Position numbers and translations under genes: made by a program. From an uncultured Oscillospiraceae bacterium (GTDB taxonomy: Bacteria; Bacillota; Clostridia; Oscillospirales; Oscillospiraceae): DNA of 41,759 nucleotides. The notes beneath the pieces were generated by a model. The model was given only the letters and a program-made list of their open reading frames with translations, made no database searches and had not been told where the DNA came from. How positions within the stretch are numbered: position 1 is the first letter of the stretch; each line of letters starts with the position of its first letter. Shown here piece after piece: positions 32,688-40,121 of this stretch. Where the stretch lies: NCBI GenBank assembly GCA_934589525.1, contig CAKTOB010000021.1, forward strand, positions 1 through 41,759. The letters are read 5' to 3'.

Positions 32688-32732
32688 CCATATCCATATC
32701 CATATCCATGTCCATATCCATATCCATATCCT
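32688..32732. repeat. CCATAT hexamer repeat
   Basis: About seven and a half copies of CCATAT (one CCATGT variant), preceded by degenerate AGCCAA-type repeats at 32628-32680. Confidence 0.8.
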
Positions 32733-32794
32733 ATGGAGTATATAAAAGGGCGGACATGCCCTCCGCCCCTCCCGGAAGTTCTCCACAGGAGCGT

Positions 32795-32823
32795 TTGACA
32801 CATCCGCCAAATCATGATATAAT
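32795..32823 (+). promoter_or_regulatory. Orphan consensus promoter
   Basis: TTGACA 32795-32800, 17 bp, TATAAT 32818-32823. No plus-strand gene follows; an ATG at 32831 begins MGEKKQPVQYSIRW before low-value sequence, perhaps the start of a deleted gene. Any transcript would be antisense to the GH3 gene. Confidence 0.6.
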
Positions 32824-32921
32824 AGAACAAATGGGCGAGAAAAAGCAACCGGTCCAATACAGTATCCGTTGGATTCCAACGCCCCCGCCTGCCGTCCTCC
32901 ACAACTGTCAACTGTCAACTG

Positions 32922-34079
32922 TCAACTTCCCAACAGCCCCAGCTGCTCCTTCCACCGAAGGTTGCACGCAACAGCCCTGTCCAAGGTCTCCTGGGAAATG
33001 CGGCCATCCTCCACGGCTTTCAGGACCGCGGGGATCTGGAGGTCAAAGTCGGTGCTGCACAGCAGAGTGGCCCCGGCGATAACTGCCTGGACGGCGGCTT
33101 CCTCCGGGGTGAAGCCCTCCAGGGCGCCCATGACCAGGTCGTCTGTGAGGATCACGCCGGTGTAGCCCATGTTCTCCCGGAGGTAGGCCATGACCTTGGG
33201 AGAGAGGGAGGCGGGCAGGGTGTCATCCAGGGCGGTGACGATGTTGTGGCTGACCAGTATCGCCCCCAGGCCCTGCCGGATACCGGCGGCGAAGGGCACC
33301 AGGTCCCGGGCCTCCAGCTCCTCCAGGGTTCGGGTGTCAGTGACCTGGCCGGTGTGGGTGTCACCGTTTTCTCCGTAGCCCGGGAAGTGCTTCATCACGC
33401 CCCCGACCCCGTTTTCCGCCATCCGCTCCAGGGTGCCGGTGACGAAGGCCCCGGTGGTGATGGGGTCAGCCCCCAGGGAGCGGTGGTACATAAAGGAACC
33501 GGGGTTCTGGCTGATGTCACACACCGGCGCCAGATTCACATTGATGCCCAGGCTGTGAAGAAGATACCCCTTCTCCGTCTCCATGCTGAGGGCCAGCTCC
33601 AGCCCCCCTGTTTGGAAGGATACCCGGGGCTCCGGGAATTTTTCAGAGCGGAAGGCGGGATAGGCGCTGACCCGGCAGACCGTGCCTCCCTCTTCATCCA
33701 CCGCTAAAAACAGCGGGAGCTGGGCCGCCTGCTGGTATTGAGCCAGCTTTGCCCTCATGCGCTCCCGGGTCTCCTCCCGGAAGTCCTGACCGAAGAGCAC
33801 CAGCCCGCCCAGGTGGTAGTTTTCAATATCTTCTACGGCCGTCTCCATCCGGCACCGGGCCAGAAACAGCTGGCCCACCTTTTCATCCAGAGTCATCCCC
33901 TCCATCAGCTGCTCTGCAAGGGGTTTTTCCGGCTGGGTGGGAAGGGTCTCCGGGGCAGCGGTGGTCTTGGTAGGAGCCGCGGCGGTCTCCGGGGGCAACG
34001 AGGGCTCCGTTGGGGCAGGCACCCCGGCGCAGCCTAAGAGCAGCAGCGCCGCCAACATGCAGGGGATCAAAGCTTTCAT
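32922..34079 (-). CDS. GH3-family beta-N-acetylhexosaminidase-like lipoprotein
   Basis: A 385-residue exported lipoprotein (lipobox ALLLLGC) with a Pro/Thr linker (20-50). The glycoside hydrolase 3 domain shows MTLDEKVGQLFLARC, KHFPGYGENGDTHTG (NagZ-type loop with His/Asp) and VILTDDLVMGAL (nucleophile Asp). It likely cleaves N-acetylglucosamine from cell-wall fragments at the cell surface. The ATG at 34079 overlaps the MATE stop by 4 bp, so both are one operon. The longer frame to 34472 is a shadow of the MATE gene. The stop codon lies inside a TTGACAGT repeat module. Confidence 0.9.
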   Translation of the reverse strand: MKALIPCMLAALLLLGCAGVPAPTEPSLPPETAAAPTKTTAAPETLPTQPEKPLAEQLMEGMTLDEKVGQLFLARCRMETAVEDIENYHLGGLVLFGQDFREETRERMRAKLAQYQQAAQLPLFLAVDEEGGTVCRVSAYPAFRSEKFPEPRVSFQTGGLELALSMETEKGYLLHSLGINVNLAPVCDISQNPGSFMYHRSLGADPITTGAFVTGTLERMAENGVGGVMKHFPGYGENGDTHTGQVTDTRTLEELEARDLVPFAAGIRQGLGAILVSHNIVTALDDTLPASLSPKVMAYLRENMGYTGVILTDDLVMGALEGFTPEEAAVQAVIAGATLLCSTDFDLQIPAVLKAVEDGRISQETLDRAVACNLRWKEQLGLLGS

Positions 34080-35428
34080 TGGGCTTCCTCCACCAGGCGC
34101 TTCCGGAAATTGTGGAAATAAATGTACAGGAAGATGGCCGCCGCCAGCGTCCAGGTCATGGGGTAGCACACGCACAGCAGCACCAGGGCATGATGCCACC
34201 GGACCACCGTGGCCAGCCACAGCACCCGCACCACGCAGACGCTGAGGCAGATCACCACCGTGGGCTTCACCGAATCCCCCATGCCCCGCATGGTACCGGC
34301 GAAGATCTCCACCGGCATGAATACCGCGGCGAAGGGCATGATGACGGACATGATGAAGCTGCCGGTTTCGATCACCTGGCTGTCCGCCGTATAGATGCCC
34401 AGAATGGTGCTTCGGAAGGCCACAATGGTGAGACTCAGCACCCCCACGGTACAAACGCTCATCCCCAGACACACCCGGACGCTTTGCCGCACCCGGTCAA
34501 ATTTGTGAGCACCGTAGTTCTGGCCCACGAAGGTGGTAATGGCCACGCCGAAGGCACCGGAGATCATCCAGGTCACCGCGTCGGTCTTGGTATAGGCCGC
34601 CCAGGCCGCCATGACCACGGAGCCGAAGGAGTTGACACCGGACTGAATGAGGGTATTGGACAGGTCAAACATCACCAGCTGCAGCCCCGCCGGAATGCCG
34701 ATGGCCAGTATCCGCCGCAGGAGATCCCCTTCCAGCCGGAGTCTTCCAAGCTTCAAGGGGTTCTCCGGGTCTCGCAGCAGCACCACCAGCAGCATTCCCG
34801 CACTGACGATCTGGGAAATAATGGTGGCGAGAGCCGCCCCGGCCACGCCCATTTTAAAGAACACCACCAGCACGATGTCCATGACGATGTTCACCACGCA
34901 GGCCACGATCAGCGAGATCACCGGCCGCTTGGAGTCCCCCATGGCCCGGAGGATGCCCGCCGCCATGTTATAGACCATGGAGGCCACCGACCCGGCGAAA
35001 TAAATGCGCACATACACCGAGGCCATGCCGATGCAGTCCTCCGGGGTCTTCATCCACCGCAGCACCGTGGGCCCCATGCCGCAGCCCAGCACCATCATGA
35101 AAAGGCCCAGTACCAGCGACAGGGCCGTGCCCGTATGGATGGAGCGCTCCACCCCATCCCGGTCCCCGGCCCCAAAGAACTGGGCCAGGATCACCGTGGC
35201 ACCGGTGCTGAGGCCCACGAAGAAGCCGTTGAGCATATTGACCAATGGCCCCGTGGTGCCCACCGCCGCCAGGGCCTGGGTGCCCACGAAGCGTCCGACA
35301 ATGATGGTGTCCACCGTGTTGTACATCTGCTGAAAAAAGGTCCCCAGCAAAATCGGGAAAAAGAAGGCCAGGATCTGCTTCCAGATCACGCCCTCGGTGA
35401 TTTGCCGGGTGGCCGAACGATTCTCCAT
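34076..35428 (-). CDS. MATE-family multidrug/toxin efflux transporter
   Basis: A 450-residue membrane protein with about 12 helices. The MATE/NorM pattern is clear: FFFPILLGTFFQQMYNTVDTIIVGRFVG at the N-terminus, ALAAVGTTGPLVNML, and the second-half equivalents IGIPAGLQLVMFDLSNTLIQSG and MRGMGDSVKPTVVI. It exports organic cations or other small molecules with sodium or protons. The ATG at 35428 follows GGAGGGAACG. It is co-transcribed with the GH3 lipoprotein. Confidence 0.92.
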   Translation of the reverse strand: MENRSATRQITEGVIWKQILAFFFPILLGTFFQQMYNTVDTIIVGRFVGTQALAAVGTTGPLVNMLNGFFVGLSTGATVILAQFFGAGDRDGVERSIHTGTALSLVLGLFMMVLGCGMGPTVLRWMKTPEDCIGMASVYVRIYFAGSVASMVYNMAAGILRAMGDSKRPVISLIVACVVNIVMDIVLVVFFKMGVAGAALATIISQIVSAGMLLVVLLRDPENPLKLGRLRLEGDLLRRILAIGIPAGLQLVMFDLSNTLIQSGVNSFGSVVMAAWAAYTKTDAVTWMISGAFGVAITTFVGQNYGAHKFDRVRQSVRVCLGMSVCTVGVLSLTIVAFRSTILGIYTADSQVIETGSFIMSVIMPFAAVFMPVEIFAGTMRGMGDSVKPTVVICLSVCVVRVLWLATVVRWHHALVLLCVCYPMTWTLAAAIFLYIYFHNFRKRLVEEAQ

Positions 35429-35459
35429 AGTTCGTTCCCTCCAAAAGATTCTACCCGGG

Positions 35460-35488
35460 ATTCTAGCACAGGAAGCGGGAATTGTCAC
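35460..35488 (-). promoter_or_regulatory. Promoter of the MATE/GH3 operon
   Basis: Minus strand: GTGACA (35488-35483), 17 bp, TAGAAT (35465-35460). It is divergent from the chromate transporter promoter. Confidence 0.6.
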
Positions 35489-35507
35489 GAACTTTTTCCC
35501 CTTCTTC

Positions 35508-35536
35508 TTTACAAATTCCCCACTTGCTGATATACT
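35508..35536 (+). promoter_or_regulatory. Promoter of the chromate transporter genes
   Basis: TTTACA 35508-35513, 17 bp, TATACT 35531-35536. Confidence 0.7.
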
Positions 35537-35563
35537 CGTGTTTATAGAATAGGAGGCGTATGC

Positions 35564-36130
35564 ATGAACAACAAAAAGAAGGTGCTGGGGAAACTTTTTC
35601 TCTCCACGCTCTATCTCAGCGCGTTTACCTTTGGCGGGGGCTACGTCATTGTGACCCTCATGAAGCAGAAGTTCGTCGATGAGCTCCACTGGATCGAAGA
35701 GGACGAAATGCTGGACCTGATCGCCATTGCCCAGTCCGCCCCCGGGGCCATTGCCGTCAACGGGGCCATTGTGGTGGGCTATAAGCTGGCGGGGCTCCTG
35801 GGTGCCCTGACCGCCATTCTCGCCACCATCATTCCCCCCTTTGTGATCATTACGGTGATCTCCTTTTTTTATGAGCTGTTCCGGGATAATTTTGTGGTGA
35901 GCCAAGTACTCGCCGGTATGCAGGCCGGTGTGGGGGCGGTAATCGCCTCCGTGGTCTGGGACATGGGCGGCGGCGTAGTGAAGCAGAAAGACCCGGTGTC
36001 CCTTGTCATTATGGCCGCGGCGTTTCTGGCCGCCTGCGTGTTCCGGGTCAATGTGGTCTACATCATTCTGACCTGCATCGCCATCGGCATCATCCGCACG
36101 GTGATCCGGGAAAGGAAGGGGAAAAAATGA
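35564..36130 (+). CDS. Chromate transporter (CHR), N-terminal half protein
   Basis: A 188-residue short-chain CHR protein. Family features are FTFGGGYVIVTLMKQ near residue 22 and APGAIAVNGAIVVGYKLAGLLGAL (about 64-87). It carries about six membrane segments and works with the next gene as a pair. The members move chromate or sulphate; in anaerobes the true substrate is uncertain. AGGAGGCG precedes the ATG. The stop overlaps the partner start by 4 bp. Confidence 0.9.
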   Translation: MNNKKKVLGKLFLSTLYLSAFTFGGGYVIVTLMKQKFVDELHWIEEDEMLDLIAIAQSAPGAIAVNGAIVVGYKLAGLLGALTAILATIIPPFVIITVISFFYELFRDNFVVSQVLAGMQAGVGAVIASVVWDMGGGVVKQKDPVSLVIMAAAFLAACVFRVNVVYIILTCIAIGIIRTVIRERKGKK

Positions 36131-36684
36131 TCTATTTGCAGCTGTTTCTCAGCTTTCTTCAAATCGGTGCCCTGAGCTTTGGCGGCGGCTACGCAGCCAT
36201 GCCCCTGATCCAAGCCCAGATCGTCACCAAACATCAGTGGCTGTCCATGACCGAGTTTACAAACCTGGTGACCATTGCGGAGATGACCCCCGGCCCCATC
36301 GCCGTGAACTCCGCCACCTTCGTCGGCACCAAAATCGGCGGCGTCCTGGGCGCCCTGGTGGCCACCGCCGGGTGCATTCTCCCCGCCTGCATCCTGGTGA
36401 TCCTGATTGCCAAGCTGTACCTTAAATACAAGAACCTCTCGGTGCTCCAAAGCGTCCTGGGCTCCCTGCGCCCCGCCGTGGTGGCCATGATCGCCTCCGC
36501 GGGTATCCTCATCCTCCTCAACGCCTTCTGGGGCGGCACCGTATCCCTGGCCTCCACCAACTACGTCATGGTGGCCCTCTTCGCCGCATCCTTCCTGCTC
36601 CTGCGCAAAACCAAACTCAGCCCCATCGCCATCATGGTCCTGGCAGGAGTGGCCAATCTGGCGGTGTCCGTGGTTGGACGGTAA
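36127..36684 (+). CDS. Chromate transporter (CHR), partner half protein
   Basis: A 185-residue partner with matching landmarks: ALSFGGGYAAMPLIQ, TPGPIAVNSATFVGTKIGGVLGAL and a C-terminal hydrophobic run ending AVSVVGR. The two half-proteins together equal one long-chain CHR transporter. Translation is coupled through the ATGA overlap. TTGACAAT repeats begin within 10 bp of its stop. Confidence 0.9.
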   Translation: MIYLQLFLSFLQIGALSFGGGYAAMPLIQAQIVTKHQWLSMTEFTNLVTIAEMTPGPIAVNSATFVGTKIGGVLGALVATAGCILPACILVILIAKLYLKYKNLSVLQSVLGSLRPAVVAMIASAGILILLNAFWGGTVSLASTNYVMVALFAASFLLLRKTKLSPIAIMVLAGVANLAVSVVGR

Positions 36685-36687
36685 AGA

Positions 36688-37075
36688 TAATTGACAATTG
36701 ACAATGGACAATTTTTAGTTGACAGTGGACAGTGGACAGTTGACAGTTACGACGTTGCGAATATCTAACGTGCGGTTGAATGGTATTGCGCATGTAGGGG
36801 CGGCAACCTGCCGCCCGCCACGTTCCGAATACAACCTGTGCGGTTGAACGGTACCACCCCCCCGATATGTCATCCCGACCGAGTGAAACGAGCGGAGGGA
36901 TCTACTCAAGTAGCAAAAATAACCTGCGTAAGGTAAAATCTGCTACTTGAGAAGATTCCTCGGCTCACGGTGTTCGCTCGGAATGACATGTCGATATGTG
37001 GTGTCATTCAACCACACAGGTTGTTATCGAAACGTGGCGGGCGGCAGGTTGCCGCCCCTACATGCGTGGTACCTT
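36688..37075. repeat. Second mosaic of repeat cassettes
   Basis: Tandem TTGACAAT and TTGACAGT modules (36690-36749) are followed by GGGGCGGCAACCTGCCGCCC (36797), the linker (36830), a GTCATCCCGA/CGGAATGACA cassette (36870-36990) and an inverted linker and GGGCGGCAGGTTGCCGCCC copy (37000-37060). No gene seen. Confidence 0.8.
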
Positions 37076-37141
37076 TGCGCCCGTTGTTTCTCCGAAGTTT
37101 CACGCTGCCCCGCCGCCTCATCGGTTAGGGCAGGCTATTGT

Positions 37142-37170
37142 TTGACAATCCCGGGCTTCTCTTTTATAAT
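37142..37170 (+). promoter_or_regulatory. Promoter of the amidohydrolase gene
   Basis: TTGACA 37142-37147, 17 bp, TATAAT 37165-37170, a consensus sigma-A promoter. Confidence 0.8.
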
Positions 37171-37207
37171 GTGTTTTAATTCCTTAAAAAAGGAGCGCTG
37201 AAATACA

Positions 37208-38071
37208 ATGTTACTTGCGGACTGCCACATCCACATGGTTTTGGATGGCATGAACTGGCGGGAGGCCATTGGGCGGCATCGGGAGGGGCCGGAGGATGCT
37301 TTTCTTCTCGGGGCCCTGGAGCGCTATCGGGACCGGGGGTTTGTGTATCTCCGGGACGGTGGGGACAAATGGGGCGTGGGGCTGCGGGCCAGGGAGCTGG
37401 CGAAGGGCTTCGGCATCCAATATGTGACCCCCTGCGCCCCCCTTTGCAAGGCCGGGCATTACGGCAGCTTTATCGGGGAAACCTACGAAAACCTCAAAGC
37501 ATTCACAGCCCTTGTGGAAAAACAGAAGGCTCTGGGGGCGGATTTTATCAAAATCATGATTTCGGGGCTCATGGATTTTGACCGGTATGGGGTACTGACC
37601 CAGCCGGGGCTGGAGCCGGAGACCATTCGGGAAATCATCCACATTGCCAAGGACCAGGGCTTTCGGGTCATGGCCCATGCCAACGGGGCGGAAACCGTGC
37701 TGGCGGCAGCGGAGGCCGGGGTGGACTCCGTGGAGCACGGGGCCTACTTAAACCGGGAGGCGATGGAAGCCATGGCGGAGTGCGGGGCCGTTTGGGTGCC
37801 CACCCTTTCGACCATCGGAAACCTCCGGGGCAAGGGCCGGTTCCGGGAAGAGGCGGTGGAGGAGATTCTGGAAAGCGCCATGGAAAACGTCCAGGTCTTT
37901 GCTTCTCTCGGCGGTATTCTGGCCCCGGGCAGCGACGCGGGGGCCTGGGCGGTGCCCCATGGCGGGGACACGGAATACACCCTGATGCAGGAGGCCCTGG
38001 GAGCAGGCTGGGAGACGGTCCTGGACCGGGGCATCCGGGAGGTGCGGCAGCGCTTTGTCTATGAACATTAA
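37208..38071 (+). CDS. Amidohydrolase-superfamily metal enzyme
   Basis: A 287-residue cytosolic hydrolase. Metal ligands seen are H7 and H9 (DCHIHM), H in VMAHANG, H in VEHGAY and D in GSDAGAWAV; FIKIMISGL may give the bridging lysine. This fits imidazolonepropionase-like amidohydrolases, though at 287 residues it lacks the long N-terminal beta-domain of many members. The substrate is unknown; N-acetylated or cyclic amide compounds are possible. AAAGGAGC lies about 11 bp before the ATG. It overlaps the next gene. Confidence 0.8.
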   Translation: MLLADCHIHMVLDGMNWREAIGRHREGPEDAFLLGALERYRDRGFVYLRDGGDKWGVGLRARELAKGFGIQYVTPCAPLCKAGHYGSFIGETYENLKAFTALVEKQKALGADFIKIMISGLMDFDRYGVLTQPGLEPETIREIIHIAKDQGFRVMAHANGAETVLAAAEAGVDSVEHGAYLNREAMEAMAECGAVWVPTLSTIGNLRGKGRFREEAVEEILESAMENVQVFASLGGILAPGSDAGAWAVPHGGDTEYTLMQEALGAGWETVLDRGIREVRQRFVYEH

Positions 38072-38621
38072 GGTTACCAGAAGCCGCCGGAAGACCCTTT
38101 CGGTACGCATCACCCCTACGGGAGACCTGGACGTCCGGGCGCCTCTGGGGCTTCCCCGGAGGGAAATCGAAAGGTTTTTGGAAGAAAAGCGGGGCTGGAT
38201 TGAAAAGAACCGGCAGCAGGTCCTGTCCCAAACAAAAGCGGGCCGGGAGCAGCCCCTGACCCGGGAGCACCTGGAGACCCTCAAAGAGCTGGCCCGGGAG
38301 CCCATCCGGGAGAGTCTTCAAAAATATGCCCCCATATTGGGCGTGACCTACGGGAATGTGACCCTCCGGTGCCAGAAAAGCCGGTGGGGCAGCTGCTCTT
38401 CCAAGGGGAATCTGAACTTTAACTGCCTGCTGGCCCTGGCACCCCGGTCGGTGCTGGAGTATGTGGTGGTCCACGAGCTGGCCCACCGGAAGCAGATGAA
38501 CCACTCCGCCGCCTTCTGGCAGGAGGTGGCCCGGGCCAAGCCGGACTACCGGAAGGACCTGCAATGGCTGAAAGACAACGGGGGCATCCTCATGGCCCGG
38601 GCGGCAGAGGGAAAAGAATAA
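38061..38621 (+). CDS. YgjP-like (DUF45) zinc metallopeptidase
   Basis: A 186-residue protein with YgjP/DUF45 (SprT/WSS1-like) features: KSRWGSCSSKGNLNFN and VVHELAHRKQMNHSAAFW, in which HELAH is HExxH and the second H...W follows. Function in bacteria is largely unknown. I take the ATG at 38061; a TTG six bases earlier is possible. It overlaps the amidohydrolase end by 11 bp, so the two are likely co-translated. Confidence 0.87.
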   Translation: MNIKVTRSRRKTLSVRITPTGDLDVRAPLGLPRREIERFLEEKRGWIEKNRQQVLSQTKAGREQPLTREHLETLKELAREPIRESLQKYAPILGVTYGNVTLRCQKSRWGSCSSKGNLNFNCLLALAPRSVLEYVVVHELAHRKQMNHSAAFWQEVARAKPDYRKDLQWLKDNGGILMARAAEGKE

Positions 38622-38638
38622 GTTTCCTAAAAATACTG

Positions 38639-38667
38639 TTGCAATCCTTGCCGGAAAATGGTACTAT
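38639..38667 (+). promoter_or_regulatory. Promoter of nagA
   Basis: TTGCAA 38639-38644, 17 bp, TACTAT 38662-38667. Confidence 0.6.
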
Positions 38668-38708
38668 GGATTTACCGAAAAATTTTTTATTCTGAGAGGA
38701 GAAACCAT

Positions 38709-39839
38709 ATGTTTTACAAAAACGCACGGATTTTTTGCTCTGATTTTCAATTTCACACCGGTGCCTTCCAGGTAGAAAACGGCCTGTTCGGCAAGGTCCT
38801 GCCAGAGCGTGTGCCGGAGGACGCGGTGGACCTTCATGGGGCCACGGTGATCCCGGGTCTGGTGGAGATCCACAGCCACGGCAACTCCGGTGCCGACTTC
38901 TCTGACGGCGATTACGAGGGCCTGAAGAAAATGGCTGCCTTCTACGCCAAGCACGGCGTCACCTCCTTTGCCCCCGCCTCCATGACCCTGCCCTATGAGG
39001 TGCTTGAAAAGGCCTTTGCCACCGCGGTGCGCTTCACCCAGGAGCAGCCCCAGGGCCTCAGCGTTCTGCGGGGCATCCAGATGGAAGGCCCCTACTTCTC
39101 CTATAAAAAGCGTGGTGCCCAGAACCCGGATTACCTGAAGCTGCCGGATTTTGAGGGCTTCAAGGCACTGTGGGAGGGCTGCCAGGGTCTGGTAAAGATC
39201 GTGGACCTGGCGCCCGAGCTGGAGGGTGCCGAGGACTTTGCCCGGAAGGCTTCCGAGCTTTGCACCGTGTCCGTAGCCCATACGGATTCGGACTATGACC
39301 ACGCCAAGGCGGTGTTCGATGCCGGTGCCACCCATCTGACCCACCTGTATAATGCCATGCCCGCCATCTCCCACCGGAATCCCGGCGTGATCCCCGCCGC
39401 GGTGGAAAACAAGAACGTCCGGGCCGAGCTGATCTGCGACGGCTACCATGTGCATCCCGCCTCCGTGCGGCTGGCCTTCTCCATGTTCGGCGGGGACCGG
39501 ATGTGCCTGATCTCTGACTCCGGCCGCTGCGCCGGTATGCCCGAGGGCACCCAGTTCCAGCTGGGCGGCCAGGACTGCTGGCTGCGAGGGGGCGTTGCCA
39601 AGCTGGCCGACGGCACCATTGCCTGCTCCGCCACCAACATGTGGACCTGCCTGCAAAACGTCATCTCCTGGGGCATCCGGGAAGAGGACGCGGTCCGGGC
39701 AGCCACCTACAACCCTGCCTGTGCCATCGGCGCGGACAAGGTCGTTGGCACCATTGAGGAAGGCAAGGTCGCGGACTTCCTGGTCTGCGCCCCGGACTAC
39801 GCCTCCATGGAAGTCTACCTGGGCGGCCGGAAGCTGTAA
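38709..39839 (+). CDS. nagA: N-acetylglucosamine-6-phosphate deacetylase
   Basis: A 376-residue enzyme that removes acetate from GlcNAc-6-phosphate in amino-sugar recycling. Motifs are H55/H57 (VEIHSHGN), QMEGPYF, VAHTDSDYDH, HLYNAMPAISHRNPG, CDGYHV and ISDSGRCAGMPEG (catalytic Asp). Length is typical. AGAGGAG precedes the ATG. It is a single-gene unit with its own promoter and terminator. In this window the GH3 hexosaminidase could supply the substrate upstream of it. Confidence 0.95.
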   Translation: MFYKNARIFCSDFQFHTGAFQVENGLFGKVLPERVPEDAVDLHGATVIPGLVEIHSHGNSGADFSDGDYEGLKKMAAFYAKHGVTSFAPASMTLPYEVLEKAFATAVRFTQEQPQGLSVLRGIQMEGPYFSYKKRGAQNPDYLKLPDFEGFKALWEGCQGLVKIVDLAPELEGAEDFARKASELCTVSVAHTDSDYDHAKAVFDAGATHLTHLYNAMPAISHRNPGVIPAAVENKNVRAELICDGYHVHPASVRLAFSMFGGDRMCLISDSGRCAGMPEGTQFQLGGQDCWLRGGVAKLADGTIACSATNMWTCLQNVISWGIREEDAVRAATYNPACAIGADKVVGTIEEGKVADFLVCAPDYASMEVYLGGRKL

Positions 39840-39855
39840 GAAGAAGACGAAACGT

Positions 39856-39923
39856 CATTGCGGGATCATGACCTGTCCGGAGGGGAAACCTTCCGGACAG
39901 GAGCCCGCAATGCGTTATTTTTT
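39856..39923 (+). terminator. Terminator of nagA
   Basis: CATTGCGGG (39856-39864) pairs with CCCGCAATG (39904-39912), with an inner CCTGTCCGGA/TCCGGACAGG stem, followed by TTATTTTTTC. Confidence 0.9.
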
Positions 39924-39941
39924 CATTTGGAAATAACACCT

Positions 39942-40104
39942 GGGAAGCTCTGGACAAATTGACAAGAGCCGGCAGCGAGAGATTTTGTTTCCAGGCAAGT
40001 TTTGACAAGTGGAGGAATACTTTGTGTATTTCCCACTTGTCGAAATGCAGCATGGGAGCAAAAGATCCGCTGTCCGGCCGCAGGCGATTTGTTCAGAGTT
40101 TCCC
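39942..40104. repeat. Long-hairpin repeat element, copy 2
   Basis: About 163 bp homologous to 28151-28370 without its apical insertion. Ends are GGGAAGCTCTG and CAGAGTTTCCC. Stems carry paired changes relative to copy 1: GAGCCGGCAGCG with CGCTGTCCGGC, and GACAAGTG with CACTTGTC. The right end is 6 bp from the ribosome site of the MATE gene, so it lies in or before that transcript. Confidence 0.85.
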
Positions 40105-40121
40105 TTAAAAAAGGAGAATCT

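Larger units (their letters stand above)
30859..32926. repeat. 2-kb mosaic of palindromic repeat cassettes
   Basis: No gene supported. Hairpin cassettes are strung together, each followed by a linker like ACAACCTGTGTGGTTGAACG-GTACCAC. Palindromes include GGCGATGATTCATCGCC (30909), GGAACGGC/GCCGTTCC (31117, 31862, 32272) and GGCGGCAATCTGCCGCC (31790, 32108). A 90-bp GGTGGTGCTCCGCGC cassette occurs at 30973, 31602 and 32342, and a GTCATTCCGA/CGGAATGACA cassette at 31190-31560 and 31935-32065. Cassettes run forward up to about 31.5 kb and mostly inverted after 31.55 kb; TTGACAGT modules in inverse orientation bracket the whole (30859 and 32903). Confidence 0.8.

Noticed and set aside
34010..35530. 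506-codon plus-strand frame opposite the MATE gene
   Set aside because: Low-complexity His/Arg-rich translation without membrane or domain pattern; antisense shadow.
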